A stretch of 64,000 bases of DNA from Salvator merianae (GCA_003586115.2 QVOM02000126.1:57952943-58016942); one strand, 5' to 3'; shown: positions 11,690 through 23,680, counted from the first letter of the stretch. Program-made: numbers and translations. Notes: generated from the sequence alone by a model not told the origin.

Positions 11690-12060
11690 GCCGACTCAAG
11701 TAATTTTTTGTAAATCTGTTGAAGCATTTATAGTAACGTAATCAGGTAATTTTGTTCAGAGACTTCCTTCACCTTTCTTATCCTAAATTGCACCAGCACA
11801 TTCTATTTTCCAAATCCATAAGTTGATTTTGCAGTCGCTGTATATGCATAGTTTCTGTGTTCTTGGCTGCATTATCAAAGGCTTCAGATGTTGTTTCTTC
11901 CATTTCCTTTACTTTCTCTGTTAAATGTTTCAATGATTCTTATGTATTGGTGGCAATATCTGTCATTGCCGTCTTCCAATATTGTGCCAAAGCTAATCAG
12001 AGAGCTTAAGATTGTCACGGAGGCCACCAAGGGGACAAGCTCTTTTGTAGTCATAGTCTT
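11690..12060 (-). mobile_element. L1 LINE ORF1 fragment (coiled-coil and start of RRM)
   Basis: On the minus strand an ATG at 12054 opens MTTKELVPLV. After a frameshift the frame reads ESLKHLTEKVKEMEETTSEA and later HIQRLQNQLMDLENR, a glutamate/lysine-rich heptad pattern ending in LENR, which in L1 ORF1p marks the end of the coiled coil before the RRM (family motif LENRxRRNNLRI). A stop follows just after MCWCNLG, and a second frame continues FRIRKVKE. ORF1p normally trimerises and coats L1 RNA; this copy is inactive. It lies on the correct side of the ORF2 piece at 10050-10640, but most of ORF2, including the endonuclease part, is missing. Confidence 0.75.
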
Positions 12061-12271
12061 TTTAGGTGTGTGTCATTGTCTTGCCTGCAGAGGAGTGCCA
12101 TGAATTGTGGATGTTAGCCACCCTCTTCCTTTCTATGCTCCTTGTTTTGTTTTACCTAAAATGGTCACCAATGTGGAACTATTATGTTTAGTGTGCATGG
12201 GGAATCCATTGTTTATCTCACCTCTAGACTATGAATTTTAAGCAGCACATTTTTCAGCTCCAGAGACTCTG

Positions 12272-12635
12272 GGGGCTTGTTTGCACTTGCCAGCACAGAA
12301 TGGCATAATTATATCATCTTATGCTAGAACGGACCCTGAACTGTGGCAGCCATCTGCACTGTGAGGGATGGAGCATCCTGGAACTGGGCTTCCAGCACTT
12401 GCAGTGTGGAAGCCAGTCTGCCCACCATGACAGTGGCTGCAGAAACATCTGGCTGCTGCCATGGCAACCAGGAACACTGCAAATGACTGCACAGCCACAG
12501 TTGCACTGTGCCATGCTGCGGTACACAGCATTCACACTTGGAAGCAGGTGTGAACGCTGCTGACTGGGAGCAGTCCAGGTACTCCCAGTCAAGCTGTGAC
12601 CAGTGATTTAGCAAACAGGATTCAGTGAACAGGCC
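12272..12635 (+). mobile_element. X-family MITE with CTG target duplication
   Basis: It starts GGGGCTTGTTTGCACTTGCC and ends TTCAGTGAACAGGCC, with CTG immediately on both sides. Internal blocks (CCAGCACTTGCAGTGTGGAAG, CACCATGACAGTGGC, GGAGCAGTCCAGGTACTCCC) match 18085-18488 and 39396-39819. Four overlapping frames on both strands within it are chance products of its GC-rich sequence. Confidence 0.72.
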
Positions 12636-12807
12636 CTGAGTGCTAGTTGTAGGCCACCATCTTCATTACCATAGATGTGTTTGTCCTTGCCCATCACTCA
12701 TCTTTCTGATATTTCTTTCTGGTATTGAAATCTTACTGGGGAAGGGCCTAACCAGTTCTTGGACAAGGGACCAGCTAGGAATTCTAAGTGCTACAGTCTA
12801 GACAAAG

Positions 12808-12808
12808 A

Positions 12809-12860
<52 letters not shown>
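12808..12860. repeat. (AAT)n microsatellite
   Basis: About 17 AAT units just upstream of the hAT-like element at 12876. Confidence 0.97.
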
Positions 12861-12862
<2 letters not shown>

Positions 12863-12875
12863 CAAATACTTAGAA

Positions 12876-13069
12876 CAGTGATTCCCAACCTGGGGTATGG
12901 GTACCCCCAGAGGTAAAGAGCAAGACATGTAGGGGTACGTGAAAAGACACATATGTCAATAATGTAAGAGAACTATATTAATTACAAACATTTTGCTAGT
13001 ATTAAGGGTACAGTTTATGGCAATAACCTGTCAAGGGGTAAGCAAGTGGGGAAAGGATGGGGACCACTG
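12876..13069. mobile_element. Short hAT-like element with CAGTG/CACTG ends
   Basis: It begins CAGTGATTCCCAACCTGGGG and ends GGGGACCACTG, inverted ends of the classic hAT CAGTG type. Flanking octamers ACTTAGAA and GCCTAGGA match at 5 of 8 positions, compatible with an old 8-bp duplication. At 194 bp it is non-autonomous. Confidence 0.68.
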
Positions 13070-13071
13070 GC

Positions 13072-13165
13072 CTAGGAGAAGGCAACAGCAAACCACTTTT
13101 GTTATACTGCAAAGAAAATTGATTTATCCATGCAGTCATCAAGAATCAAACTGAATGCCTTAGTT
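13072..13165 (+). mobile_element. SINE body/tail fragment (BovB-mobilised type)
   Basis: GAGAAGGCAACAGCAAACCAC followed by a TACTGCAAAGAAA stretch and TGCAGTCATCAAGAATCAAAC corresponds to the body and tail of the SINE at 53555-53760 (GGCAATGGCAAAC, CCAAGAAAAC, GTCATGACTCAG). The tRNA-like head is absent. Confidence 0.55.
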
Positions 13166-13294
13166 CCATTTTCAGATAGATTTCAGGCCTTCCAGGTGGG
13201 TGGAGCTTCTACTTGAATTGTCTTTTGAATGGGATTATGGTTAGCTGACTTTTGGTGCCAGTTGGTTTTCACACATAAACAGAGCATCCTCTTT

Positions 13295-13349
13295 TCCTTC
13301 CTTCCTTCCTTCCTTCCTTCCTTCCTTCCTTCCTTCCTTCCTTCCTTCC
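13295..13349. repeat. (CTTC)n microsatellite
   Basis: About 13 tetranucleotide units, polypyrimidine on the plus strand. Confidence 0.97.
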
Positions 13350-15074
13350 ATACATTTTCTTCTTTACTGCTTCAAACACTTAAAACAGGCAGAAAATAAA
13401 GATCCCGAATAAAATGCACTATGATCACAAGCATCTAAAATCAGGAATGTAAGAAATATAAGAAATCACATTTGCTCACATTATTGCTCAATCTATACAT
13501 ATGCGTTTGTAACTGAGCGCTATAGCATTTTCTGTAGTCTGCATCTGTAGATTGCATATGGAGGTAGCACTGTGTTGTTGGATCAGCGTTTAGGGGCAGA
13601 AGTGATGGGTGGCAGGCAGTGCTGATTTTGGAAAATCGGTCATTTGTTCATCCACATTCTACATGTACAGTAAATATGCTGTACACTTGAACTAGATATG
13701 CATTCATGAAACAATGCATGTTTACATTTTCCACTTCGTATGTCTATTTAAAAAAAAAATCAAAAAATGAATTAGAAACAGAACATAAAACACTGAGGAA
13801 CCTGGGACTATATGAAAGAAAAAAGATAAAAAATCTTTTTCCCTATTCTTGCTGCTCTGTGCTGTACACAGAGCAGAGAAATCAGTCCTGGGCCAGAAGT
13901 CTAGGTGCAGCATGAATAGCCACCGGCTCAGGCAATGCATCCTGGTCCATACTAACTTTGAGGCTGGGGAACAAAGAGTCCCCAATATCAATACTTCTGT
14001 GTGAGGTCATTTTGTCAGAATCCAGAAATGGCCCCCAAAGTTGACCATTTTCAGAGCAAGTCGTCAGCCACCAGAGTGTGTGTGTGTTATCTGAGAAACT
14101 GCTTTAATTGTAGAAGTGTCCAGAGATATGTATTCTTGGCTTATGGCTGCTGGGTGTTTTCTGTATCAGGAAAGGAATGAGGTTTTTTGTTATTCACAAA
14201 GCCAATATGAATCTCTCTCCTACCACTAGAACTCAGTCCAAGTAAAGATATCAAGTTGCTTCCTGGTGTTCTTCAAACCAAATGAACACAGTTCTTGTAT
14301 GTAGATCTAGAGGTCATTATATCCAGACTCCCTATGTATCTCAATTATGATGGTATTTGACACTGGCCAAAAAAATAGTATTTTGGGTTCTGAAGCCTAA
14401 GCTGTACTAAAGGCTGGGAAAAATGTTCCCAGTGATTTCATTTTCCATTGACCACAATAAGCTGTGTATCAGGTCTTCTATGACTTACTTCCTTTGCATA
14501 AAATCAGACTGGTAATAGTATCAATTTATCTCTTGCAGACTGGTTGCCTTTATTTTCATCTCATGAAAATTGGTTTGCGAGTCAAGAGAATCAAGAGATA
14601 TGGATAGAGTCTAGGTCATACAGACTTTTCAGTGTCAAAGTGTTTCTGAAATGTCATTTATTTGTCATTCTTTTCATTTTTTTAAGCCAGTTAAAACAAG
14701 TTCATGTCTGGAACGACAACAAAAAAGAAACCCTATATCCTTTCCAATTAAAACAATGGTATATGGGGGTTTGTTGCCAGATTTTTGACATCCTTTTTCA
14801 ATTCTCCCTTTTAGTTACATGATATCTCTAATGGGATATTTCAACTTCTGATGTTGAAAAGCAGCTTCTAAACAATATTCATACCATCTGTACTGTTCAA
14901 GGCACAACTCAAGATTTTAACTGTTTTTTTTCCTCTAAAAGAAACCAACAAAGACTCTTGTGGCACTTAAGCTTGACATATTTAGGGGACAAACTAATGG
15001 TCACTGGACAGAGATCCCAGAGGCTGTGGGGTTGCCTATAGATAAATAACTTTTTTCACTTACCTGCAGGTACA
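13350..15074. other. No recognised gene (1.7 kb)
   Basis: Unassigned sequence. Frames of 69-92 codons (13706-13991, 14544-14822) lie in AT-rich DNA without motifs. A short GT run is present near 14077-14087. No repeat family recognised. Confidence 0.5.
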
Positions 15075-15414
15075 TCCCATGCTGTCCACTGGAATGCTGC
15101 ATCCACACCCAGATACCACCGCAGCGGTCTTGAAGCTATCTGGAACCCCCATGGGCTGTTCCCGTCCACAGACTTACCTGAAGCACAAGGAACAGCCCAG
15201 TAACAGTGCCTTTGCACCTCTTCCAGGTGCTGTGCAGCGAGGCGGCATGGACTGCATGGCTGTGGCTGTGCAGTCATTTGCAGTTTATGGATCGACTGGA
15301 AAGTCCAAACCTGAGGCTCAGACTTTGCAATGGTGATCCATTCCAGCCATTCACATTTTGTGCACTTCTGGAACAGGATGGAGATGTTCCAGCACACAAA
15401 ATATGAACAGACCC
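15075..15414. mobile_element. Degraded X/Y-type MITE
   Basis: The right end AAAATATGAACAGACCC matches the ends of this MITE group. Internal blocks (AGGTGCTGTGCAG, GGCATGGACTGCATGGCTGTGGCTGTGCAGTCATTTGCA, split here only for description) parallel CATGGCTGCAGCTGAGCAGTCATGCA in the copy at 18085. The left end is not identified. The 147-codon minus-strand frame over it is not a gene. Confidence 0.5.
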
Positions 15415-15645
15415 AACCTGCCTTACTTTTACATGGGCTGAAATTATCTGCATAGACAATTCCAGTCCAGTATGTACGAACTGGGCCAAAAAGTTGCAAG
15501 GGTGAAAAAGGAAACGCACAATTTCCAGCAATCCCTTTATGTATTGGAAAAAGTCCATTCCAGGTATCTCTCCATGGTCATTCCCACACTTACCTGCACT
15601 ATTCCAGAACAGAGCAGACTGCCCTGTACTAGAATAAGCAATCCA

Positions 15646-15787
15646 GGGCCTTTCTGCACTTTCTACCTTAGAATGGTATAATTATAGTCCAGCTGCTCCT
15701 GGTATAGCTGTGGAGTGCTTCACAGCTGTACCAGGAGCAGCTGGACTATAATAATCCCATTCTAAGGTAGAAAGTGCAGAAAGGCCC
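15646..15787. mobile_element. Fully palindromic 142-bp MITE with CCA target duplication
   Basis: The whole element is one inverted repeat: two arms of about 71 bases with only a handful of mismatches. It starts GGGCCTTTCTGCACTTTC and ends with the reverse complement. CCA flanks both sides (15643-15645, 15788-15790). The arms carry CCTTAGAATGG and CCAGCTGCTCCTGGTA, which are also terminal motifs of the X family, so it looks like a fold-back derivative of X. RNA from either strand would form a long hairpin. Confidence 0.88.
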
Positions 15788-16120
15788 CCAGTCCAAGTCA
15801 TGATGGACTGCTTCTAGTGCCATATAAGGCCATCTGCACTGGGATGGTCTGTTCTGCGCCAGCTCCCTTGCCTGTTGTGAAGCTTGCACCACCTTTGGAG
15901 CTGGCACAAGTTGCATCTGAATGCTCCAAAGTTCAGGAACTGCCAGGAATGCTCAAAAGACCAGCACACTGCCTCCTATTACCAGAAGCAATCACACTAC
16001 CATCAGGGCTAATAGCCCTTGGTAGTCCTCACTTCCACTAATTGGTCCAAATTTTTTGAAACCGTCCAAGCTAGCAACCAATGATACATCTCGTGGTAGC
16101 AATTTCCAAAATTTATCCAA

Positions 16121-16258
16121 GGCTGCTTCCAGATGTTGTTTACTTATTCTGCTATATTTGGATATCGCAGAAGAAAGCATGGATATTCTGGAATATCTAT
16201 GCTTTATTCTGGAATATCCAAATATAGTGGAATAAATAGGTGACATCTGGATGGAGAC
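16121..16258. mobile_element. Palindromic MITE with GGCTGCATCCAGA ends (P family)
   Basis: Left end GGCTGCTTCCAGATGTTG, right end GGTGACATCTGGATGGAGAC. The interior is an inverted repeat of TTATTCxxCTATATTTGGATAT and ATATCCAAATATAGTGGAATAA around a TTCTGGAATAT core. Related copies: 25146-25280 and a half copy at 35854-35935. Non-coding. Confidence 0.72.
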
Positions 16259-16269
16259 AGAGTGTTCTA

Positions 16270-16311
16270 CACACACACACACAGAGAGAGAAAGAGAGAG
16301 AGAGAGAAAGT
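16270..16311. repeat. (CA)n(GA)n compound microsatellite
   Basis: A CA run followed directly by a GA run with one interruption, just beyond the P-family element. Confidence 0.93.
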
Positions 16312-17869
16312 CCTCTTGTCTGTCCTGATTCCCGCAGGATTCAGTTGCTTTTCCCCATCTTGTCTATATTGCTGCTTGTTGTGGCATAAGGTTTTTGTGG
16401 ACTACAGCCCACTGCACCAGATGCTTCTATAAAGTGATTGCAACTTCACAAATTCTTATATAAATATGTTTCTAAGTTTTTAAATTTTCTGAAGAAGGCT
16501 TTTCATTCATACACTCACACACATATCTTCCCCCCAAAAAAGTATTTTCCCATCTTGATAAGTTGATATTAATTTGCAAAAATGAGCTTTAGTCCCTCCT
16601 CCCACTGCTAACCATCCTCATCTATCTCACAATCAAACATTAACCAAGAAACATGTACTGGTTCTTGGGAACTAAGCCATTTTCACTGCTCAGATCATGC
16701 ATGCATTCTTTCCAAGGAAACTATGTCATGAGGAAACGTGGACTTGCTCTTCCCCACCTCAGTGACTATGCATGATCTGCTGCATTTCCTAAGCACAGAA
16801 AGGAAAGGGGTTTTCCATGTGTCAAAGCACACTTTCTTGAAACACCACACAGGGCTTATGTGACTCACAGACCATGGCAGATGCGCAGCGAGAAGCAGAC
16901 TAAAACTGAAGGTGCTAGTGAGGGAAAGCAGACGCTGGCTGAAAGGTTTCAAGAACCAGAGAAACAAAAATGCTTTGCTCTGTGAAACCCTTTTGCCAGG
17001 GATGCATCCCAATATTCTTTCTCAAAGTACAACTATAAATCAGAGATGCACGAAGAATAGACAAAACAGCAATGGTTTACCATGCCAGTATTTTGTAGAT
17101 AAAAGTTTACAGACAGGAAACATTGCATGGGGTCAGGGGAAAGGGGACAAATCATTTTCGAAAATTAAAATATAAGGAATTGTCAAACACTGTCAGAGGT
17201 CCCACCTGTGAGATCTCTCTGCTGCCCGCTGGCCCTGATGGGTACTGAAAAAGCCAGACTGAAGCAGCCCTGATGACACAGGAGTGGACCTTGGCATGGG
17301 CAAACAGAAAGGTGCCAATGGAGTCCAATGAAGTATCTCATGCCTAATCAAGAAGACACTTTGGAAGATCAGTGTCAGCCATAGTTTGGATGCTACCTAA
17401 ATAAACTAAATCCCCTGCTAAGTCTCTGACAGCCAGTTTGCTGGAATATGAATAGGGCTTGCATCTGTTCTTGTCACTCCAAACCAGCAGAGCCATAACA
17501 TTAAAAAAATAATAAACCACCCCACCCTATCTGAAGTATCTTGGCAAGGAAGTACATGACTAGCCAGTTTGCAGAAGCATGCAACAGTTTCTGACTATAG
17601 GATAAAACAGGGTAGATCAGGAGCATTTCTGCATTTGACTGTAGTGAAAATATGTCCACCCACCTTCATCAAAGTGTACCTGACCATTTGAGGGTGAGAG
17701 CTGTGATTTGTGGGAATTAAATGAACAGACCACTGAGAGATAACCCTCATCTAGAGAGAGAAAATAGTAGATATGGATAAGCCTATCACACTCCATCTCT
17801 TACAGCTTTCTCATATCTCAAATCCAAAGTGAGACTCATTCCATTTTACATCAACATTTGAATTCTTTT

Positions 17870-17870
<1 letters not shown>
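16312..17870. other. No recognised gene (1.6 kb)
   Basis: Unassigned. Frames of 87 and 105 codons at 16695-17175 overlap on opposite strands and show no motif. No repeat family recognised. Confidence 0.5.
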
Positions 17871-17915
<45 letters not shown>

Positions 17916-17920
17916 TAGAT
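17871..17920. repeat. (GATA)n microsatellite
   Basis: About 10 AGAT units ending in a degenerate ATATAGATAC. GATA repeats are frequent in squamates, though not diagnostic. Confidence 0.97.
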
Positions 17921-18084
17921 ACACACTTTTCAGTTGGAAAGGGTCTAACATTCTGGTAAGTATCTACCTACCAACATTGACTACAGATCAGTTCCATAAA
18001 GGGTAGGGTGAGGCTCCAGGTGAAAGACTGGATTTGATTTCACCATCCTGATCAAACACTGAGGTCTTGTAAAATAAAAGCAAG

Positions 18085-18488
18085 GGGCTGTTCACACTTT
18101 AGTGCTAGTGAGCATGGAGATAGTCACTAGCACAGTGCATCCACATTCTGCAGATGCTCCTGATTACTACAAAATTGTTGTCCATAGCTGTACTGGGAGC
18201 AACTGGACTGCTCTCAGTACACAGCATTCATACCGACTTCCAGGTGCAAATGCTGCAGGCCTCAGCATGGCTGCAGCTGAGCAGTCATGCACTGTGTCCC
18301 TGGTCACCATGGCAGCAGCCCATCATTTCCATGGCTGCTGTCATGGCAGGCAGCCAGCATTCTCACTATGAGAGCTGAAAGCCCATTCCTGGGCTGTTCT
18401 ATCCATTGCAGTGCAGGTGGTTCAGGCACCACAGGGACTGTTCCACCTTAGAATGGGATAATTGTCTCATTCTAAGATGGAAAGGTCC
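18085..18488 (+). mobile_element. X-family MITE
   Basis: Starts GGGCTGTTCACACTTTAGTG with CTAGTGAGC following, and ends in the palindrome CCTTAGAATGGGATAATTG..CATTCTAAGATGGAAAGGTCC. About 404 bp, typical of the family. Internal blocks match 36723, 39396 and 49572 (TTGTTGTCCATAGCTGTACTGGGAGCAACTGG region; CACCATGGCAGCAG). Target duplication not clear. The 74- and 89-codon frames inside are chance. Confidence 0.78.
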
Positions 18489-21124
18489 AGAGGTTTCTAA
18501 CCTGATTCTGACCCTAGCCTTGTGTCAAACCTCTGTGCAACATGACCCAACTGCATAGGGAGGCTAAAGGATGTTGGATACTTCAGCACCTAGAGCCAGA
18601 TAATGTGCAGGTGAGCCTTGCAGAAATTGAGTGGGGAACTCATCTGCACCATCATCCCTGATACTGATGTCATTACACTGCCTCTGTGATATGTGCACAG
18701 CATCCACACACAGGCGCAGAGAGCTCAACATGCCTGCACACTTACTCAGGATGATGTGTCCTGTGTTTAAAACTGTGATCAGTATATTAAAAGCTGCCTT
18801 ACATCAATAACTATGTTAACACCCTAAACAATGATTGGCATCAACCCCTCAAGGTTTCATGGACAATCTGGCACAGCTCAGGCCACAAGTTCAAAGGACT
18901 GGACTACAGTTGAAGCAGTGGCAGCTTGTGGGGATGGGATGAGAGAGGGTGGAGAAGGGTAAGGCAGAAATCAGTAGCTTCCCTTTGATCTTACCAACAC
19001 TGCTTCATGCCTTGCACTGCCCTATCACACAAACCAACCCCAGGTTCAAGAGAAATATTAGTTATTACTAGAAGTCCCTGGGCATTCAACTATAACAGAT
19101 ACCTGTCAGAAAACCTGAGGCAGCTGGAGGCAACGGTGTGAGAAAACACTCAGAGGGTGACACATGCCTTACCTACCTTTGCTGTGCTTCCATGGTATCA
19201 CATGGAGCCAGGGAAGTGTCTGGCAGTGCCGCAGGAAAGGGCCTGCCCCTCGGTATTTGTCAAGACTTGGCCAAAGAAAAGACAGAAGGAGGAAAGAGAC
19301 TTAGCCTCACAAAAATTAGAAGGAATAATGGATGCTTTGTAGTTTATAGAGTGGAAGTGAAATAGGATGGTTTTCAGAAACAGACAAAGAGTTGTCACTA
19401 ATTTGGATAGCACCATGGATTGAACGTTGGCTGACCTGACCATTAGCTCGGTCAAGCACATTTTCAAAATTATCAGGAAGAAGTACTAGACATAGGGCTT
19501 CTTGTAAGGAAAGACCACCACCAGCAATCCAACCCTTCCTCAGATAGGACATCTGTTGCCAAGTTGCCCTTTGTAGAATCAATTTGGAAATATCAGGTGA
19601 GTGAACAGCTGCCCATTTGACCAATTCAGTCACCTTTGACTATCCTTTTTCTTCTAGTTTAAAGAAAGGATAAATGGTGGTAAGAGATGACAGCAGAACA
19701 GGGTGGTGAGAAGGTACCTTTTTATGATAGACTGGTGGCTGGATTAGAACTAGCATTCCTCATACAAAGAGCTGCTAAGTGCACAGAGTTAGCAGAAGCA
19801 GATGAAAAGGGAGATAGGGTGCCAGTCACCAAAATGTGGGATTCTTTATCCCTCTTTGTGTTCCTGGATCACCACTCTCACAAGCAGCCAGGCTTCTCAG
19901 GGGCTCCTGGTCTGCTGGAATATGAAAGGTACCCATCTAGATCTAATCTCCAACTTCTGGTTTCCTGAACCAATCAAAGAAACCTGGAGAAACCTGGCAA
20001 CTAAATTCCAATTCCTTGCCACACCATAGATGAGTCTTCACTCATCAAGACACTCTACAAGGGCTGCTATAAAGAGCCAAGCAGGTGTTCTGTGTTCTCC
20101 CAAGCAAGTAAATCTCAGCAGTCCATCAGATTACCTCCTCAGTCATTATCTGTATTTGTGTTCCATTCCTCTTTGTTTCAGTTCCACAGATGTTTCAGCC
20201 TGCAAACGTGCACCAACACTTTTATCTCACAGGCATAAGGAGCAACAGAATGCTTAAATGGGCAAGTCTAAGGGCATTAGGAGGTGGCACTGCTGAGCAC
20301 CCACAGTGCAAGAAAGGGAAGGAAGTGTTTTAGCAAAGGCAGATATTGCTGTGCCTTCACCTAGGTAGGAAATCAAAACAGAATTAAGAAAACCATATAC
20401 TCTTTGAGGAATGAAGAAGCTTCCTACCTTATAGATCAAAGGAGATAACTTTATAGTTCAAAACTGTCTTTTGTGCAGAAAAGTTTGCTGAAGGAAGGGA
20501 CTGTGTTATTGGAACAGAGCTTATAGACTTTTCAGACATGACCCTTTTCATGAGGGTCATTTTGCATGGACTGGATTTTTCCTGGGATGGAATTACCCTC
20601 CAGTTACTGCCTCCCCTGAGACAATATTCTTCTTGTGACTTGCATAAGCACCAGTGATCTCAGCTCTTGGAAGATGCCTGCACATCTGTCAAGTGGAGGA
20701 AGCAATTGTATTCCCTTTGGCCAACCATCCACACCATTACTGTCATTGCACAGACATCTTCCCTCCCATTCTTTTTTTAATACAGAAAAAGAAAAAAAAT
20801 GCTCAAGATTGTTTACAGCATTCTAAGGTTCACCTAAATAACAATAAAAATACAAAAATCTTATGCAAAAAAAAACATTACATAAACATAGGGTAAGGTG
20901 CAATTATGAATGTTAAGATTTGAAGCCCAGATGCCTAGGCCATTCATGTAATAGGCAAACAGCCAAAAGTCTTCTCTCCTCCTCCCCACTCCAATCCACA
21001 GTAGCCATAGTTCTTATATCTTCTAGGCAAAAGTATGGCAGAGGCAACGAAGCCGAGGTTTTCTTTACTGTGGTTGCGTGTGCTTTTGCTTCACCCAACC
21101 ATGTAGTAAGGCTTTCTGTGCCAT
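18489..21124. other. No recognised gene (2.6 kb)
   Basis: No repeat family recognised. A 105-codon minus-strand frame at 19316-19633 has ordinary-looking amino-acid composition but no motif I know; it is noted separately among the findings. Other frames are short and overlap on both strands. Confidence 0.45.
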
Positions 21125-21430
21125 AAATCTTTGCACTTTAGCAAGGAATAGGGAAAGAAACGACTTTCCATAACACCTCACTATTAAAGTTCAATGTGGG
21201 TTTTTTTAAGTACAGAAGGCAGGATAGGAGTTTGAAAAGTTTCCCCATGTGGACATGAGCTTGCTGGTGCTCCTCCCTTCCTGTGCTATTGGCCCAAGAT
21301 TTCCTGCAAAGCTCTGATTGGTTGAGGTGCTCCCCTCTCCACACTAAAGTGACCTGAGAGCACTGAAAAGGCGAATAAGAGAGTCAACCCAGGCACCGTG
21401 GAGAGGCACGAGGATGACTTTCAGGTAGGT
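21125..21430 (+). repeat. Unclassified dispersed repeat with CCAAT-type boxes, copy 1
   Basis: Shares ordered blocks with 34340-34650: TTTTTAAGTACA, GAAGGCAGGATAGGAG, GAGCTTGCTGGTGCTCCTCCCT and TGATTGGT. The order and approximate spacing are kept while the intervening sequence has diverged, so these are two copies of one family. It carries two inverted CCAAT boxes (CTATTGGC, TGATTGGT). I do not recognise the family. Confidence 0.5.
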
Positions 21431-23240
21431 CTTTGTGGACTCCCTGGCTTAGATGCACTCGGAAGGCAACTAAAATAGACTGTCTGAACACACCCAAAGA
21501 TCCCAGACACTGAGATTTCTGGAAGATCTATGTTACATTATGGCATATGATAAATAGCAACAAGACAATGGCAAGCAGGCTTACTCAGTAATAATACTCA
21601 CTGTATTTGATGGGGCTTCCTCCTAAGAAAGTGCAGACAGGTTTTTAATGCACAGTCAGACTCATCTTGGTGAGTAATTGTCACCAGTGGTAAGTTTATC
21701 TATTTTCCTGTGCAACTAAAAACTGATTGCTGCCCCCACTTAAGCACATTTATCAGAATTTAAGATTTTATAATGCCATATAGCCATCTGTCAGTATTTT
21801 CAAGAGTCCCATTCCAATATGGACTCACAAATATTGAAACGTATAAATTTAAAGTTGCATTTCCATGGCGGGAAAGTGTGCACCCCTCCCCGGAGCTCCA
21901 GAAGTGGAGCATGCAAATTTGCCAAACCCCAATATTGCTGCCCCAACAGTGTCAAGAGTCACGGTTTCTGTAAGCCTGGAAAAAACAACTCCCTGTGGAT
22001 GCACAGAGGAGACAGGTGCGATTTCCTGGCCACCATTTGTCCCTGAAATCACCTTGGAGGACTGAGAAAATAGCTAACTTCCAGCCAATCTTTTGGACCT
22101 CCAGAGAAGGTCCCTATGGATGTTCCCCTCCCAGCAGGGTTCCAGATCCCATACTTTGGTTAATGAAATGTGTATCCCACATCATTCATCCCAGCTGCAG
22201 GTCCTGTGCTTCCTGCCCCACATGGAGGCAGCCTAAGAGAAATAGAAACTAGTTATTCTAGAGGGGGGAGGAATCAGCCTAAATATCCCAGAATTATTGT
22301 TATGAACAAAAATGACACAAAAGGAGGTCCTTGTTATTCATGGTCACCAATAATGAGAGCATAGCCTTGAATAATAAGGGCATGCCACAAATTGGCATTC
22401 ACTAATACATAATTTGCAGCCAATATTACTTCAAATCTATTAAGAGAGATAGGGCAGGCAAACCTTGACAAAGAGAGAGATATTTAAAGAAAAAGGAACA
22501 CTTAGAAGTCTATCATCAAAACCTAGGATTCTGGCAAGAACTGGGAGGGGGGGTTAAAATATGTTTATATAAGTTATGTATCAGTGCATAAACAGATGCA
22601 TATGTATAATGTTTCAAATAAAATAAAATAAAAACTTAGAAATCTATAATCAGGGGTCTGTGACTACTGCAATGGTCCATATGCACAGATGGTTACTGGT
22701 TAGACACACTTCTAAAACTACTTTAACAATCATATAGCTCTTTAATATCTGATCAGATTTGAATTCTTTCATAGCTGAGAAAAGGAAGATGGCAGATTAA
22801 CTTGCAATGTTCTTTGCAATGATCAATCATGTATAATTTATAAAACGAGTTTGGTACTGAACCAGGAGTCATGATGCCTTCCCAACTGGGTAGCTGTTTC
22901 AGTTGATGACTCTTTGGGGATGGCTGCCAAATTCCCTTGCATCTGAGCAATACCTGAATGTTGTGCGCCATGTTTGAAACATAATACATTGGGATGCACA
23001 GAGATAAAGTAAGAAAACTACTGTTCCCATAATATGTGAGCAAGCCAGAAATGGCAAGTTTATCCCAAAGCATCTAAATATACAGTGAGAAAAAATGCCC
23101 TCTATTAATGGGAAATACCCCCAACAAATGCTCTCCTGCATAAAATTATAATTTATGATTGTTAAAAAAAAAAATGCCTAGAAATATTAAAAGCATATTT
23201 TAAGTAACAAAAACCAGGCACTAAGAACTGAACTCTGATT
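21431..23240. other. No recognised gene (1.8 kb)
   Basis: Unassigned. Several overlapping frames of 64-85 codons at 21773-22252 lie on both strands in moderately GC-rich DNA and have no motifs. An A/T-rich stretch with AAATAAAATAAAATAA occurs near 22616. Confidence 0.45.
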
Positions 23241-23285
23241 TCTTCTTCTCCTGCTCCTGCTCCTCCTCCTGCTCCTCCTCCTCCT
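23241..23285. repeat. (CTC/CTG)n trinucleotide repeat
   Basis: TTC, CTG and CTC triplets in series, pyrimidine-rich on the plus strand. Confidence 0.85.
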
Positions 23286-23559
23286 TCACTAAAATATTAA
23301 ATTCTGAGCTCACAGGGAACTATATATATATTTTTTTTCAGCCAACATGTGTGTTTTTTTCCTTTTTTTAATTATCCTTCTGGTTGGAGGATTATTTTCC
23401 AGAATTCATTTTCTCAACAACAATTTATATCAGAAAATTCAGAATGGCATAGAAAGTAGTACCTGATTTAATGGTAGATAATAATTATCTACACGACATC
23501 AGAATTTTTATACTTTCACATGCTTGGAAACACATACTGAAGAAGAACCATAGACCTCA

Positions 23560-23680
23560 AAGTAATGATGGAGAACCTGTTACCCTTCAGATGTTGCTGA
23601 ACTACAAGTCCCATCATTCCCTATCCACTAATGATGGGCATTGCAGTGCCACAGCATCTGAGATGGACCATATATTCCCC
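23560..23680. repeat. Dispersed repeat with ACTACAAGTCCCATCATTCC motif, copy 2
   Basis: GCTGAACTACAAGTCCCATCATTCC, followed by AATGATGGGCATTGCAGTGCCACAGCATCTGAG, is an inverted arrangement related to 1795-1910. Superfamily not assigned. Confidence 0.5.

Noticed and set aside
15056..15499. 147-codon minus-strand frame as a gene
   Set aside because: It overlaps a degraded MITE, with competing frames on both strands and no protein motif.
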